A stretch of DNA of 64,000 bases from Aquisphaera giovannonii (GCF_008087625.1 NZ_CP042997.1:9734001-9798000); one strand, 5' to 3'; positions 43,416 to 53,257 are shown, counted from the first letter of the stretch. Numbers and translations: made by a program. Notes: generated by a model not told the origin, from the sequence alone.

Positions 43416-46400
43416 TCAGCGGCCCCTGGCATGAGCGCCGGCGTGCGTCTTCACCATCGCCGCGGCATTCCGTGCGAGCCGGAACGCGTGCGCGAAGCCG
43501 GCCCTCGACGCGGGCTTCCCGCCGTGCGTCGCGTGATGCTCGGGCGAATTCCAGATCGCCCGCGCGACGGCCAGGCGCGACGCCCCGGCCCGCAGGCGCC
43601 CGGACCAGTAGGAGAGGCCGGCCGGATCCGGGTCGTGTTCCAGGATGTGGTCGAAGAGCGAGATCACGAAGGCATCGCGGCGGGCGCCGAAGCCCGAGGA
43701 GAGGGGCGACGGGTTGGGCGGGACGACGGTCGGCCTGGGCAGGACGACGACCTCCGCGCTCGCGGTGCCGACTCCCCCCTCGCCGTCATCGATGACGACC
43801 GTCACCGTATACGTCCCCGGGGCCCGGTAGACATGATCCAGCTCGAACGTCTTGTCCAGGCCCAGGAGGAGGGGTTGGGGGCCCAGGCCATCGCCGTAGT
43901 CGACGGTCGCGGTCCAGGGATCCGTGCCGGGATCGGCGAACGAGCCGAGGCGGACGAAAGGATCTCCCAGGGTGATCTGGATCTGCGAACCGAGGCGGAC
44001 GACGGGGGCGACGTCAGTCACCGTGATCGTGAAGGCCTGCGAATCGGTCAGGAGCGGGGTGCCCGCCGCGACCGCGTTGACCACGATCGTGTACGTGCCC
44101 GGTCTGGTCGGCGTCCAGGAGAAGAGCCCCGTACTCGGGTCGATCGTGGCGCCGGCCGGGGCACCGGGGGCCAGGTAGAACACGGTCGGCTGGCCGGACA
44201 CGGCGTGGGCGAGCCCCACGGCGAACGAGACCGGCGAGCCCTCGGCGACCGTCACGTCGGCGATGGGCGCGATCACGAGCGGGCTGAGCCCGAAGTCCAG
44301 CCCCTTGACGGAGCCATGCGCGGTGACGTCGGCGAGATAGAACGAGCTCGAAGGCTGAGTCGGCACGCCCACCGGCGACGAGAGTACCCGGACGACGTAC
44401 CGGCCCGGCGCCAGGCCGGTGAAGCTGTAGGTCCCGTCCGCCTGCGTCACCGCCGTCGGCTCGCCCCCGTCGAGTCGGCCGTTGTGGTTCTCGTCGAGGT
44501 AGACGGTGGCCCCGGCTGCGCCGACCTCGCCGTCGTCCTGGATCCCGTCGTTGTTCGCGTCGACGTAGACGTCGCCCGACACCTGGGCCGTCTGCGTGTT
44601 CGTGAAATTCTCGCCGGTGTAAACCGTGTCCAGGGCCGCGGTCAGGGTGGGGCTCGCGCCGGACTGCGTCCAGCCATTCGGCGTGACTTCCTGGATCGTA
44701 TACGTGCCGGGCATCACGCCGTAGAAGTAGTAGAGGCCGGTGCTCCCGGTCTGGGTCGTGGCGACGACCTGGTTGTCGGAATTGAGCAACTCGACGGTCC
44801 ACCCCGAGAGCGGCCCGGATGTCGTCGAATCGAGCGGCGTGCCCGTGACCGCCCCGATGATCGTGGCCGACTGGACCTCGCCGAAGTTGGCTCCGGAGAC
44901 GACGTCATTCGTGCCGGAGATGGTCACGGCATAGGTCCCGGGATTGGTCGGCGTCGTCTGGACGACCGTCCCCGGGATGCCCCCGCCGTAGAGGGCCTGG
45001 ATTTGCGCCTGCGTGAGCGCCGATTGCCAGATGCTCACGTCATCCAGGTAACCGCCGAGGAATTGCGAGGCCTGGGTGCCCGGCTCGGCGCCGATCATCA
45101 TGGTGAATGCGGCCGCGCCGGAGATGTTCGCCGAGCCCGGCAAGGTGCCCAGGCCGATGGCCTGGCTGACCAGCACGCCGTTGACGTACAGGTCGAGCTC
45201 GTCGTTGCCGCTGGAATCGACGTCCGGGGTGTACGTGAACGCCACGTAGTACCAGGTGTCGTCGTTCATGACGTACGAGTTGGAGCTATTGGTCGAAAAC
45301 GACCCCGAACCCGAGGAGGGGTTTTCCATCACCTCGGCCGTGAGGTAGGTCTGGGTCAGGTAGTACGCGATGTTGACGCCCGGGCCGCCCGTCCAACTCG
45401 CGGCGAAGTTGTCGAGGCCGTTGCCGAGGAACGCGCCGGCGACCATGCCGTAAGGCGAGCCGGGGTCGTCCCACTCCATGTTGAAGTCCGAGACCCCGAA
45501 TGTCGGATTCGTCGTCCCGTTCGTCTCGTTCTGGAGGATGCTGATCAGGGCGCCCCCGCCGCCCACGGCCAGGTCCGGCAGGCCGCTCCCATAGAAATTC
45601 CCCGCGACGATCATGGTGGGGTCGGGGATGGTGTCGTACGTCGCGGACGTGAACGTCGCGGACGTCGCGCCGTTCCCGGTTGTGTTCATCAGTATGGTGA
45701 CGGTGCTGTCACCTCCACTGGTCACCGCGATGTCCGGCATGAAGTCGCCGTTCAGGCTGGTGACCACCAGGGCCGATGGATTCGACCCGACCGTGAAAGC
45801 CTGGGTGGTGTACGTGAACGTGGAGGAGCCCGTCGCCGTGGTGGAGAGGAGCACATAGAGCGTGTCGGTCGGGTTGCCCGTGGCGGTCGATTGGATGTAG
45901 GCGATGCCGTCGCTGAGCCAGTTGAACGCACCGACGGCGACCTCGCTGGAAGAGACGCCCGAAGTGAGGCCGAGGTCGATGTCCGTGGGAGTGCCGAACG
46001 ACGCGGTTGCGGCGCCCGCGGTCGTCGTGTTGATCAGGACCACGAGGGGACCGTTCAGGATCCCGACGACGAGGTCGGGGGAGTCGTCACCGTTGAATTC
46101 GCCCTCCGCGATCTGGTTGGGGACGCCCGGGCCGGAATAGCCGAGCGCCACGGATTGGGAGGTGAACGCCGGCGTCCCGCCACTCAGCGGCGTCTGGTTC
46201 ATGAAGACGGTGAGCGTACCGTCGAGGTTCGCGACGACGATGTCCGGGGAATGGTCCGCCCCGTTGAGCGTCTCGGCCATGATCGCGCACGGGCCGTTCG
46301 GGTCGGCCAGCGTGATCACCTGGAAAGCCGGCGTGGTGCTCCCCGCGGCCGTGACGTTCAGGAAGACGAGGACCTGATCATTGGCCTCGTCGGCGATGGC

Positions 46401-49400
46401 GAAATCGAACAGGCCGTCCGCGTTGAAGTCGCCGGTGGCCGCGGCCAGGGACTCGCCGTCGTTGTCCACGGTATAGGTGTACGGGGTGTAGGTGAATGTT
46501 GGCGAGGTGGCCCCGGCCGTCGTCGTGTTCAGGACGACCGTGACGGTGCCGGTCGCGGCGGAGACGCTCAGGATGTCGGTCAAGTTGTCGTGGTCGAAGT
46601 CGGCCGTGTAGAGCTGCGCGGACGACCCGCCGTAGTTTTCGTTCTGCGAGGTGACCTGGGAGGCGCCGCCGAGCCCCAGGCTCCACCCGCCCGACGCGGC
46701 ACCACTCGTGATGGTGCCCGCGATGGTGGAATTGGTCCCGAAGGGCAAGGCCTGCTCGTTGTTGACCCACGCCCCGACGGTGAAGCCCCCCGTGCCGGGC
46801 TGGAGGTTCGGATTGCCGGCGACGCTCACGTAGCCCGACGTGCCGTTGAGGCCGAGGACCTGGTCGTTGCCGTCCGAGGCATTGGGGGTGGCGGCGCCCA
46901 GGCTGGATGACGTCACCACGGTGGCCCCACCGTTCAACGTGCCGGCCTGCTGGAGCGCGTCCGCGTCGCCCGCGATGTCGTACACCGAGTTGCCGGAGAC
47001 CGCGGACGCCTGGAACGAGTAGATCGCCGCCGCGCCCGTGTTGGGCACGAGATCGACCGTGTAGGTCGTGCCCGACGTCAGGCCGTAGAACGCGTAGGAG
47101 CCGCTGGCGCTGGTCAGCGTCCACGGCTCGCCCGCGTCGAACTGGCCGTTGCCGTTGGTGTCGAGGAAGACCGTCCAACCCGAGAGGGGGGCCTGGCCGC
47201 TCGGATCGCCGGACAGGTTCGCATCGTCGAAGGCGATCCCCTCGATCGACGACGATTGGATCATCGAGAAGTTCGCGGTCGAGAGGTTCCCCGTGTAGGT
47301 GATCTGGCCCACGCCGTTCGACGGGGTGCCGAACGAGAAGGCAGAGGGATCGAGGTTGACCAGGACGATGTCCACGGGGGTGCCATACGGGACCTGGTTG
47401 CTCGAGAACCCGTAGAAGCCGTTGGCGTTGGTCGTCGTGGAGGGGTCGTTGGCCTCCAGGATCCCGTTGCCGTTCAGGTCCACGAAGACGGTCCAGCCGG
47501 AGAGGGCCGTCCCATCCTGGTTGGCGACCGTGCCGGAGACGACCGGCTCGTACTCCATGACCTGATCGGTGCCGGTCAGGCTCGACGTGACCGGCGCGTT
47601 CGTGCCGTCGTTGACGACCGCGTAGAAGTAGTACTGCGTGGGCAGGAGCCCGCTCAGGTCCACGGTGGAGGTCGCGGTATAGCCGGTCATCGCGTTGCCG
47701 TTGTCGGTCGCGCCGGAGAGCGGGACGCCCTGGGCGACCAGCGTCCCGTTGAAGGCCTGGGCGGTGCCCAGCGCCGCGTCGTAGGGCGCGATGTAGAGGT
47801 TGACGGTGGCATTGCTCGCGAGGGTGCTGGCCACCTGCACCGGCATGGTCACCGGGACCGACCCCGTCTGGACGGCGGACGCGACGGGGCTGACCGAGAT
47901 GCTCGGGGGCGGGATGTACCAGGTCGCGCTGAACTGCGGCAAGGTCCAGCCGCTCAGGGTCCCGCCGGTCGCCGCGCCGTTGTACGGGATGTTGAGGATC
48001 ACGCCGGAGCCGGTGATCTCCTGGACGGTCGCGACGACGCCGCTCGAGCTGGTGTTGTAGCCGGAGGAGCTGGTGCCGGCCAACGCCACGGTATCGCCCA
48101 CCTGGATGCCGCCGGGTACGGTCCCCGAGGCGAACGTCACGAGGGCATCGCCGGTGGACGGATCCTCGGTGATCCCCGTGATGGCGGCGGAGGTGTCCGT
48201 GGGCGCGACCTTGCTGGAGAACGTCGCCAGCAGCGTGTAAGTGCCGCCGGGCTGGACCGCGAGCGCCGCGTAGGGGTTCGAGGTCGAGCCCACGATCCCC
48301 ACGAGGGCCTGGGTCGAGGTCGTGTAGCCGGTGTTCGGGAGCAGGGTGATCGTGCCGGTGGTGGACGACGTCACCGACACGTCGGAGATCCCCGTCCCCT
48401 GGACCGTGAGCGAGGTCGGCGTCAGGGCCGCCAGGACGCTGTTGCCCGTCCAGTCGATCTCCAGGGTGCCCTGCGTGGCGCCGTCCGGCACGGTGAACGA
48501 CTGGGAGTAGGTGTAGGTCTCGGATGCAGAGGAGACCGTGTTCTCGAGGGCGTTGATCGCCCCGCTGCCCAGGACGATGAACTTGTCGTTGACGTAATTG
48601 TACTCGAACCCGATGTTGACGTGCGTCACGTACAGGTCGATGGAAGTCCAGGCCGCGATGAACCCCTGGGCCTGCCCGCCCGTGGTCGACGGCGGCTCAT
48701 ACTCGAACAGGAACGACAGGCTGCCCAGCTTCTGGCCGCCGATGATCGGGACGCCGTGGGGCACGTTCACGTCCGCGGTGGCGCTCAGCAGGATGTTGCC
48801 CCCGCCGCCGAATGTGAACGAGGCGTTGTACGTGTACGCGCCGTCGAGCATCGACGAGCTCGTGTCGAGCGAGTACGTGTCGTCGTCCCAGTCGAGGGTC
48901 ATCGTGCCGTTGCCGTCGCCCAGGAGGCCGGTCGTGCTGCCCCCCGACGTCACCGCGCCGAAGAGGACCTTGGACGACAGGCTCAGCTCGTCCTTGTCCG
49001 CGAAGAAGCTCCCGTCGACCTGGAAGAACGAGGCCTGCTGGCCGAAGATCGTCACCTGCTTGCCGTAGACCGCCTCCATGGTCCCGGACACCATCAGGTT
49101 GGACGGCTGATTGAAGTTCTGGACCTCCGCGCTCATCTCCGTCAGGAACAGCCCGGTGTCGCCGATCGGGATCGCCGTCGCGCTGCTGGTGGCCTGCCAG
49201 GCGAGCGAGATGTCCTGGATCGCGAAGAAGCCCGTGGCCTCGTTGATCGCGAGCTGGATCGAGCCCGTCACGGTCCAATTCTCGGGGAACGCGAGCTCCA
49301 TCGTGACGTCGACGGTGGCCACTGTGCTGCTCGTCTGCGTGTAGTCCACGACGAACTGCTGGATCTCGAACGCGCCGAGTGCCACCTCCCCGAGAGAGAG

Positions 49401-50738
49401 CTCGAGGCTGCCGATGGACCAATCTCCGTCATCGTCGATGGTGAGGCCCTGATTGCCCCCCGACCCGAGCGCGAGCGTGGCGTTGAAGAGCGTCGGCACG
49501 GTGACGCTCCCCGTGATCTGGTAATCGCCGCTCGCCGCCGAGTAGACGAACGCGGGCGGGCTCGAGCTGGAACAGGAGATCTGGAGCCCAAGCAGGCTGA
49601 AGGTGCCGGAGATCGACATGTTCACGGTGGTGATGGTGCCGTTGCTGGCGTCGATGGCCAGGCCCGGATCGCCGGCCGTCCCCATCGTGGCCGTGATCGG
49701 ATCGGTCCCCGAGACCGACGCCGTCACCGCCCCATACATCACGAACTGGTTGGCCCCCAGCGTGTATGCGAACGTCAGGTCCTGGGGTTTCAGCTCGAGC
49801 CCGAAGAGGTCGAACGAGGAGGGCAGATCGAGGCCGATCGCCTGGAGGGTGCCGCCGACCACGTTGGTGTTGCTGCCGAGCGAGGCGCCGACGTTGACCA
49901 TGCCGTCGGCCGAGAACGTGACCGAGCCGCCGAACGAGAACGTGTCGGTATCCGCCGAATAGGCCACCGTGATCTGCCCGCTGATGTCGACGCCGTAGGC
50001 CGAGAAGCTGGCCTGCAGCGAGGACTCCACCCCCGTGAGCGTCATGGACGCCGAGGCCCCGCTGGTCACGACCAGATCGTTGCCGTCGCCGGCGGTCCCC
50101 ACGCCCACCTGGAGGCCCACCAGACCGATGCACGAGAAGTCGAGGTTCCCCTGGAGCAGCACCTCGGCCTGGCTGGTGTCCGCGCCGGTCGGGATGGTGA
50201 ACGCCAGGTTCGTGGCGTCGAACGGGACGTCCGAGACGGTCAGCGCCTGGGCGGCCCCCGCGCCGAGCGACTGGCCGGCGGACGACGTCAGGCTGCCGAT
50301 GTCGAACGTGGCCGCGGACGAGGTGGCCCAGAAGGCGGGGTTCGCCGACAGCGAGCAGAGCGTCAGGCTCGCGGTCGTCTCGCCCTGCGCCGGGGCGATC
50401 GTGAATGAGGTGGCGTCGGCGGCGGGGATGGTGACAAGGCCGTCGGTGCTGAGGAGCGGGTTGAACGCCTCGCCCTGCGTCGGGGCATACCCGATCAGGA
50501 CGGCCCCCGCCGAGGTGTAGCCCTGCCCGCTCTGGGTGAAGGTGCCGGTGAATTCCAGGCCGTCGAGGAGGATCGACGACGCCAGGAGGGTCCGGCCCTC
50601 CAGCCCTTCGAGGACCGGGCGACGGCCCCGCACGCGCCTGGCGGCGCGGCTCGGGGACGAGGGAACGGATGCCGAGGGAGGCCGACGGACGCCTCCCGCC
50701 CGGAAGCAAGCATCTCGTCGCACGGTTTCTCCCCGCAA
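43416..50738 (-). CDS. Giant 2440-aa multidomain surface protein (SdrD-like, LamG, FG-GAP, PKD, DUF4214-like)
   Basis: Likely a secreted adhesin or matrix protein. The LExLE signature is PVLEGLEGRTLLASSI (about 41-56). Residues 245-515 hold about four tandem units of 65-72 residues. Two SdrD_B/Cna-B-like modules lie at about 1068-1160 and 1163-1240 (DLNGNGILEANDP, DTNGNGQFDAGEP). A LamG domain is split: its first half about 1285-1360, its second half about 1796-1920, with an FG-GAP/VCBS region (about 1371-1795, GDFNADGLFDFAIADEAND) between. Cna-B/SdrD modules follow (1957-2150), then an Ig-like (2155-2242), a PKD-like (2245-2333) and a DUF4214-like C terminus (2350-2405). Calcium binding by the DxNxDG loops is expected. 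Confidence 0.88.
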   Translation of the reverse strand: MRGETVRRDACFRAGGVRRPPSASVPSSPSRAARRVRGRRPVLEGLEGRTLLASSILLDGLEFTGTFTQSGQGYTSAGAVLIGYAPTQGEAFNPLLSTDGLVTIPAADATSFTIAPAQGETTASLTLCSLSANPAFWATSSAATFDIGSLTSSAGQSLGAGAAQALTVSDVPFDATNLAFTIPTGADTSQAEVLLQGNLDFSCIGLVGLQVGVGTAGDGNDLVVTSGASASMTLTGVESSLQASFSAYGVDISGQITVAYSADTDTFSFGGSVTFSADGMVNVGASLGSNTNVVGGTLQAIGLDLPSSFDLFGLELKPQDLTFAYTLGANQFVMYGAVTASVSGTDPITATMGTAGDPGLAIDASNGTITTVNMSISGTFSLLGLQISCSSSSPPAFVYSAASGDYQITGSVTVPTLFNATLALGSGGNQGLTIDDDGDWSIGSLELSLGEVALGAFEIQQFVVDYTQTSSTVATVDVTMELAFPENWTVTGSIQLAINEATGFFAIQDISLAWQATSSATAIPIGDTGLFLTEMSAEVQNFNQPSNLMVSGTMEAVYGKQVTIFGQQASFFQVDGSFFADKDELSLSSKVLFGAVTSGGSTTGLLGDGNGTMTLDWDDDTYSLDTSSSMLDGAYTYNASFTFGGGGNILLSATADVNVPHGVPIIGGQKLGSLSFLFEYEPPSTTGGQAQGFIAAWTSIDLYVTHVNIGFEYNYVNDKFIVLGSGAINALENTVSSASETYTYSQSFTVPDGATQGTLEIDWTGNSVLAALTPTSLTVQGTGISDVSVTSSTTGTITLLPNTGYTTSTQALVGIVGSTSNPYAALAVQPGGTYTLLATFSSKVAPTDTSAAITGITEDPSTGDALVTFASGTVPGGIQVGDTVALAGTSSSGYNTSSSGVVATVQEITGSGVILNIPYNGAATGGTLSGWTLPQFSATWYIPPPSISVSPVASAVQTGSVPVTMPVQVASTLASNATVNLYIAPYDAALGTAQAFNGTLVAQGVPLSGATDNGNAMTGYTATSTVDLSGLLPTQYYFYAVVNDGTNAPVTSSLTGTDQVMEYEPVVSGTVANQDGTALSGWTVFVDLNGNGILEANDPSTTTNANGFYGFSSNQVPYGTPVDIVLVNLDPSAFSFGTPSNGVGQITYTGNLSTANFSMIQSSSIEGIAFDDANLSGDPSGQAPLSGWTVFLDTNGNGQFDAGEPWTLTSASGSYAFYGLTSGTTYTVDLVPNTGAAAIYSFQASAVSGNSVYDIAGDADALQQAGTLNGGATVVTSSSLGAATPNASDGNDQVLGLNGTSGYVSVAGNPNLQPGTGGFTVGAWVNNEQALPFGTNSTIAGTITSGAASGGWSLGLGGASQVTSQNENYGGSSAQLYTADFDHDNLTDILSVSAATGTVTVVLNTTTAGATSPTFTYTPYTYTVDNDGESLAAATGDFNADGLFDFAIADEANDQVLVFLNVTAAGSTTPAFQVITLADPNGPCAIMAETLNGADHSPDIVVANLDGTLTVFMNQTPLSGGTPAFTSQSVALGYSGPGVPNQIAEGEFNGDDSPDLVVGILNGPLVVLINTTTAGAATASFGTPTDIDLGLTSGVSSSEVAVGAFNWLSDGIAYIQSTATGNPTDTLYVLLSTTATGSSTFTYTTQAFTVGSNPSALVVTSLNGDFMPDIAVTSGGDSTVTILMNTTGNGATSATFTSATYDTIPDPTMIVAGNFYGSGLPDLAVGGGGALISILQNETNGTTNPTFGVSDFNMEWDDPGSPYGMVAGAFLGNGLDNFAASWTGGPGVNIAYYLTQTYLTAEVMENPSSGSGSFSTNSSNSYVMNDDTWYYVAFTYTPDVDSSGNDELDLYVNGVLVSQAIGLGTLPGSANISGAAAFTMMIGAEPGTQASQFLGGYLDDVSIWQSALTQAQIQALYGGGIPGTVVQTTPTNPGTYAVTISGTNDVVSGANFGEVQSATIIGAVTGTPLDSTTSGPLSGWTVELLNSDNQVVATTQTGSTGLYYFYGVMPGTYTIQEVTPNGWTQSGASPTLTAALDTVYTGENFTNTQTAQVSGDVYVDANNDGIQDDGEVGAAGATVYLDENHNGRLDGGEPTAVTQADGTYSFTGLAPGRYVVRVLSSPVGVPTQPSSSFYLADVTAHGSVKGLDFGLSPLVIAPIADVTVAEGSPVSFAVGLAHAVSGQPTVFYLAPGAPAGATIDPSTGLFSWTPTRPGTYTIVVNAVAAGTPLLTDSQAFTITVTDVAPVVRLGSQIQITLGDPFVRLGSFADPGTDPWTATVDYGDGLGPQPLLLGLDKTFELDHVYRAPGTYTVTVVIDDGEGGVGTASAEVVVLPRPTVVPPNPSPLSSGFGARRDAFVISLFDHILEHDPDPAGLSYWSGRLRAGASRLAVARAIWNSPEHHATHGGKPASRAGFAHAFRLARNAAAMVKTHAGAHARGR
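49194..50006 (-). repeat. Tandem 65-72 residue beta repeats in the giant surface protein
   Basis: Residues 245-515 contain four units beginning FSAYGVDISG, FDLFGLELKP, FSLLGLQISC and VALGAFEIQQ, each followed by an FxY/VxY strand and a GSVT- or GAVT-type strand. Sequence identity is low, so DNA-level repeats are not expected; the periodicity is visible only in the protein. I do not recognise the repeat. Confidence 0.55.
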
Positions 50739-51183
50739 GTTGAGGATCTTCGGCGGGCGAGACGATCGCTACGCCCAGGGATGGCTTAACGCTGTGGAGC
50801 ACTCTAGAGCGCCGTCGGGCCGCGGGAGACCTTCTCCGAGGAAAGGTGGGGCCGGGGATCGCCCCGAACCGGGAGCCATGGGCCCCCGCATTGCATGGAT
50901 TTTCAACCATTCGACCGCAAGCACGCGAGGGCCTCACGCCGCTGCCGCATGGGGATCCCCTCCGATCCAAAGGACTGGCTCAAAAGGCCTTCCATGCATG
51001 GCCGCCGTCGAACCTCGGCCGGCGACCCGGCCCGCCGGCACGTCAAAATCCATCGGCATCGGTCTCAATCGGGGCGGGAGGTTCTAGATTAGGTTTGCTC
51101 GGCGGCGTGGGGTGAACTTGCGGGGTCGGCGCCATCGATGCGGCGTCGGGGGTCGGGCCTCTACCGGGAAGCGAAGGGCGACA
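50739..51183. other. 445-bp divergent intergenic region with palindromes
   Basis: Separates the giant protein gene (minus) from the FGE-fold gene (plus), so both promoters should be here. Two palindromes stand out: CTCTAGAG at 50802-50809, flanked by GC on both sides (50799-50812), and CCATGCATGG at 50992-51001. No gene recognised. Confidence 0.45.
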
Positions 51184-52980
51184 ATGAGCAGCAGGCCATC
51201 GAGAAGGCGTCGCGATGCTGGGATCACGGCCGAGGCCCTCGAAGGCCGCCAGCTCATGACGGCCTCGCCGGCCCGGGGGGGCCACCCCTCGGACGCTCCC
51301 GCCCCCGCGATCGAGGCGAGGCCAGCCCACGCCCTCGCGCGGCACGCCCTGCGGTCCCCCTACGACATCGCCCTGCGCGTCTCTTACGTGGGCGCGCCCG
51401 GGAACGCCTCGATCGGCATCAACGGGTTCGTGCCGCCGTCGAGGGCCACCGTGCCCGCGAAGGCGGAGAGCCCGACCGGCAGCTACCAGGAGATCGGCGG
51501 CGTCCCCTACGTCTACGCCATCGGCCGGACCGAGATCACGGCCGGGGAGTACGTCACCTTCCTCAACAAGGTCGACCCGACCGGCAGCAACCCCGTCCAG
51601 CCCGTCACCGGCATTCGGCTGTGGTCGAGCGCCTTCTCGCCGGTGACCAATCCGTTCTCCGGGCAGATCAACCTGGTGCAGAACGCCAGCCCGGGCACCC
51701 ACTACCGGCTGGCGGCCGACTTCTGGCGCAACAAGCCGCTGGTCAATGGGAACCTGATCCAGTTCGCGTACTTCGACAACAGCCTGTACAACGGGTCCAC
51801 GGTCGCCATCGACAACAGCCGGGGGAGGAGCCCGCTCGGCTACCGGGTGCACCAGCAGACCCGGTACGTCAGCCTGTCCACCAACATCTCGACCGGCATG
51901 TACGACCTCTCGAATTCGAGCTACCCGTATTTCAGCCGCATGAGCACCAGCGGCTACGTCATCCCCAGCGAGAACGAGTGGGTGAAGGCGGCGTACTACT
52001 CCCCCCGCCACACCGGGAATGGCACCCACTACTACTACTATCCGACGGTCAGCAACAAGCCGCCGACGGCGCTCACGACCGCGGACCCGAGGCCGACGGT
52101 GGATCGGCTGGGGCACGTGATCCGGCCCAACCTGACGCGCGGCGTGGCCTACTCCAACTACAACAAGGGGGTGGTCTGGCAGCCGCCCTACGACCCCGAG
52201 ACCGCCGACAACGGCGCGAACGTCGTCGACGTGGGCGGCGACCGCACGCCCTCGCCCTGGCTGACCTACGACCAGGGCGGCAACGTCGTCGAGTACACCG
52301 ACACCGCCGTCGCGCCGCCGGCGGGGGTGCCGAACCCGCGCAACCTGCCGGCCTACGTGAAGGTCCACGGCGGGATCGCCAACGCCGCGACCTATCAGCT
52401 CTGGCTGACGGCGACCGGCACGTCCAGCCCCTACGGCCAGGAGCTGGGGCAGGTGGGCACCCAGGGCGGGGCGCGGTTCGGCTACGTGCCCAACGCGAAG
52501 GCCGACAGGTCCATCGGCACGTCGAGGGGCGTCTCGCAGTCGTCGCTCGCGAGCCCGCTGGCGAGCGAGGGGCTCGTCTATCGCCTGGACAACCTGAACA
52601 CCCTGAGCACGTTCTACACCACGAACCTGACGCAGGCCATCACGCTCGCCAACGACCCGTCCACCTATGTGTCCCTCGGGGCGAGCTTCGAGCAACCGGC
52701 GACGCCGGGCGGCGTGCCCGTCTACGGCTTCCTGAACACGGCCACCCGCACGCAGTTCTACACGACCGATCCCCAGGCGGCCGCCGCCGCGGCCTCGAAC
52801 CCGGGGTACGCAAGCGAGGGGGTGGTCTTCCACGCGCTGCCTGCGGGCGTCGGGGCCACGAACTACCGGGAGTTCTACAACCCGCAGACCGGCGCCTACG
52901 CCTATTCCGCCGCCGCCGACGTGCAGTTCTTCACCTCGCGGGGCTATTCGATCCAGGGCGATGCCTGGTCGGTGGGATAA
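51184..52980 (+). CDS. Secreted FGE-fold (sulfatase-modifying-factor-like) protein with DUF5648-like C terminus
   Basis: A 598-aa protein. ATG 51184 precedes the signature GITAEALEGRQLMTASPARG. Residues about 95-430 follow the formylglycine-generating-enzyme fold (YAIGRTEITAGEYVTFLNKV, YVIPSENEWVKAAYYSPRHT, GGNVVEYTDTAV), but the mature chain contains no Cys, so the catalytic Cys pair of true FGE is missing and the fold is probably used for binding. The last about 130 residues (VYRLDNLNTLSTFYTTN ... AADVQFFTSRGYSIQGDAWS) repeat an 'xxFYTT' pattern like DUF5648. A hairpin follows the stop. Confidence 0.85.
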   Translation: MSSRPSRRRRDAGITAEALEGRQLMTASPARGGHPSDAPAPAIEARPAHALARHALRSPYDIALRVSYVGAPGNASIGINGFVPPSRATVPAKAESPTGSYQEIGGVPYVYAIGRTEITAGEYVTFLNKVDPTGSNPVQPVTGIRLWSSAFSPVTNPFSGQINLVQNASPGTHYRLAADFWRNKPLVNGNLIQFAYFDNSLYNGSTVAIDNSRGRSPLGYRVHQQTRYVSLSTNISTGMYDLSNSSYPYFSRMSTSGYVIPSENEWVKAAYYSPRHTGNGTHYYYYPTVSNKPPTALTTADPRPTVDRLGHVIRPNLTRGVAYSNYNKGVVWQPPYDPETADNGANVVDVGGDRTPSPWLTYDQGGNVVEYTDTAVAPPAGVPNPRNLPAYVKVHGGIANAATYQLWLTATGTSSPYGQELGQVGTQGGARFGYVPNAKADRSIGTSRGVSQSSLASPLASEGLVYRLDNLNTLSTFYTTNLTQAITLANDPSTYVSLGASFEQPATPGGVPVYGFLNTATRTQFYTTDPQAAAAAASNPGYASEGVVFHALPAGVGATNYREFYNPQTGAYAYSAAADVQFFTSRGYSIQGDAWSVG

Positions 52981-52983
52981 CGG

Positions 52984-53005
52984 CCCCGCCGGCCCCGGGC
53001 CGGGG
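52984..53005 (+). terminator. GC hairpin after the FGE-fold gene
   Basis: Outer CCCC (52984-52987) with GGGG (53002-53005) and inner GGCC (52991-52994) with GGCC (52998-53001) form a bulged hairpin that begins 4 bases after the stop codon. Confidence 0.4.
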
Positions 53006-53241
53006 AGCACCCGGCGAACGTCGAATCGGCAACCGCACGCCGACCCGGTGGGGGGCCGAAGAGCCTTCTCCAGCGCTTCGCAACCCGGCCCGAGTTCAAC
53101 CCGGCATCCCCGCCAATCTGGCAGGAACCATGGGCTCAGCGGCGTCGATGGCTGCCTGTTTGACGGAGAACGAAACACGCCCACCCATCGCCCATATCGC
53201 TACCTGTTCGCGCCCCTGGACTTACATTGATTGAACGCGAT

Positions 53242-53257
53242 TGGCACGCCCGCTGCT
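53242..53257 (+). promoter_or_regulatory. Sigma-54 (RpoN)-type -24/-12 promoter for the Hsp20 operon
   Basis: TTGGCACGCCCGCTGCTT matches TGGCACG-N4-YTGCW. The invariant GG (53243-53244) and GC (53255-53256) are separated by exactly 10 bases, the strict spacing of sigma-54 promoters. Transcription would start near 53268, about 110 bases before the Hsp20 ATG. The inverted repeat TGTTT/AAACA at 53157-53177 is placed where an enhancer-binding activator could sit. Function is inferred from the match. Confidence 0.65.

Noticed and set aside
43431-46910. 1159-aa plus-strand open frame opposite the giant protein
   Set aside because: Antisense to a gene with clear domains; Arg/Asp/Val-rich with no recognisable motif.
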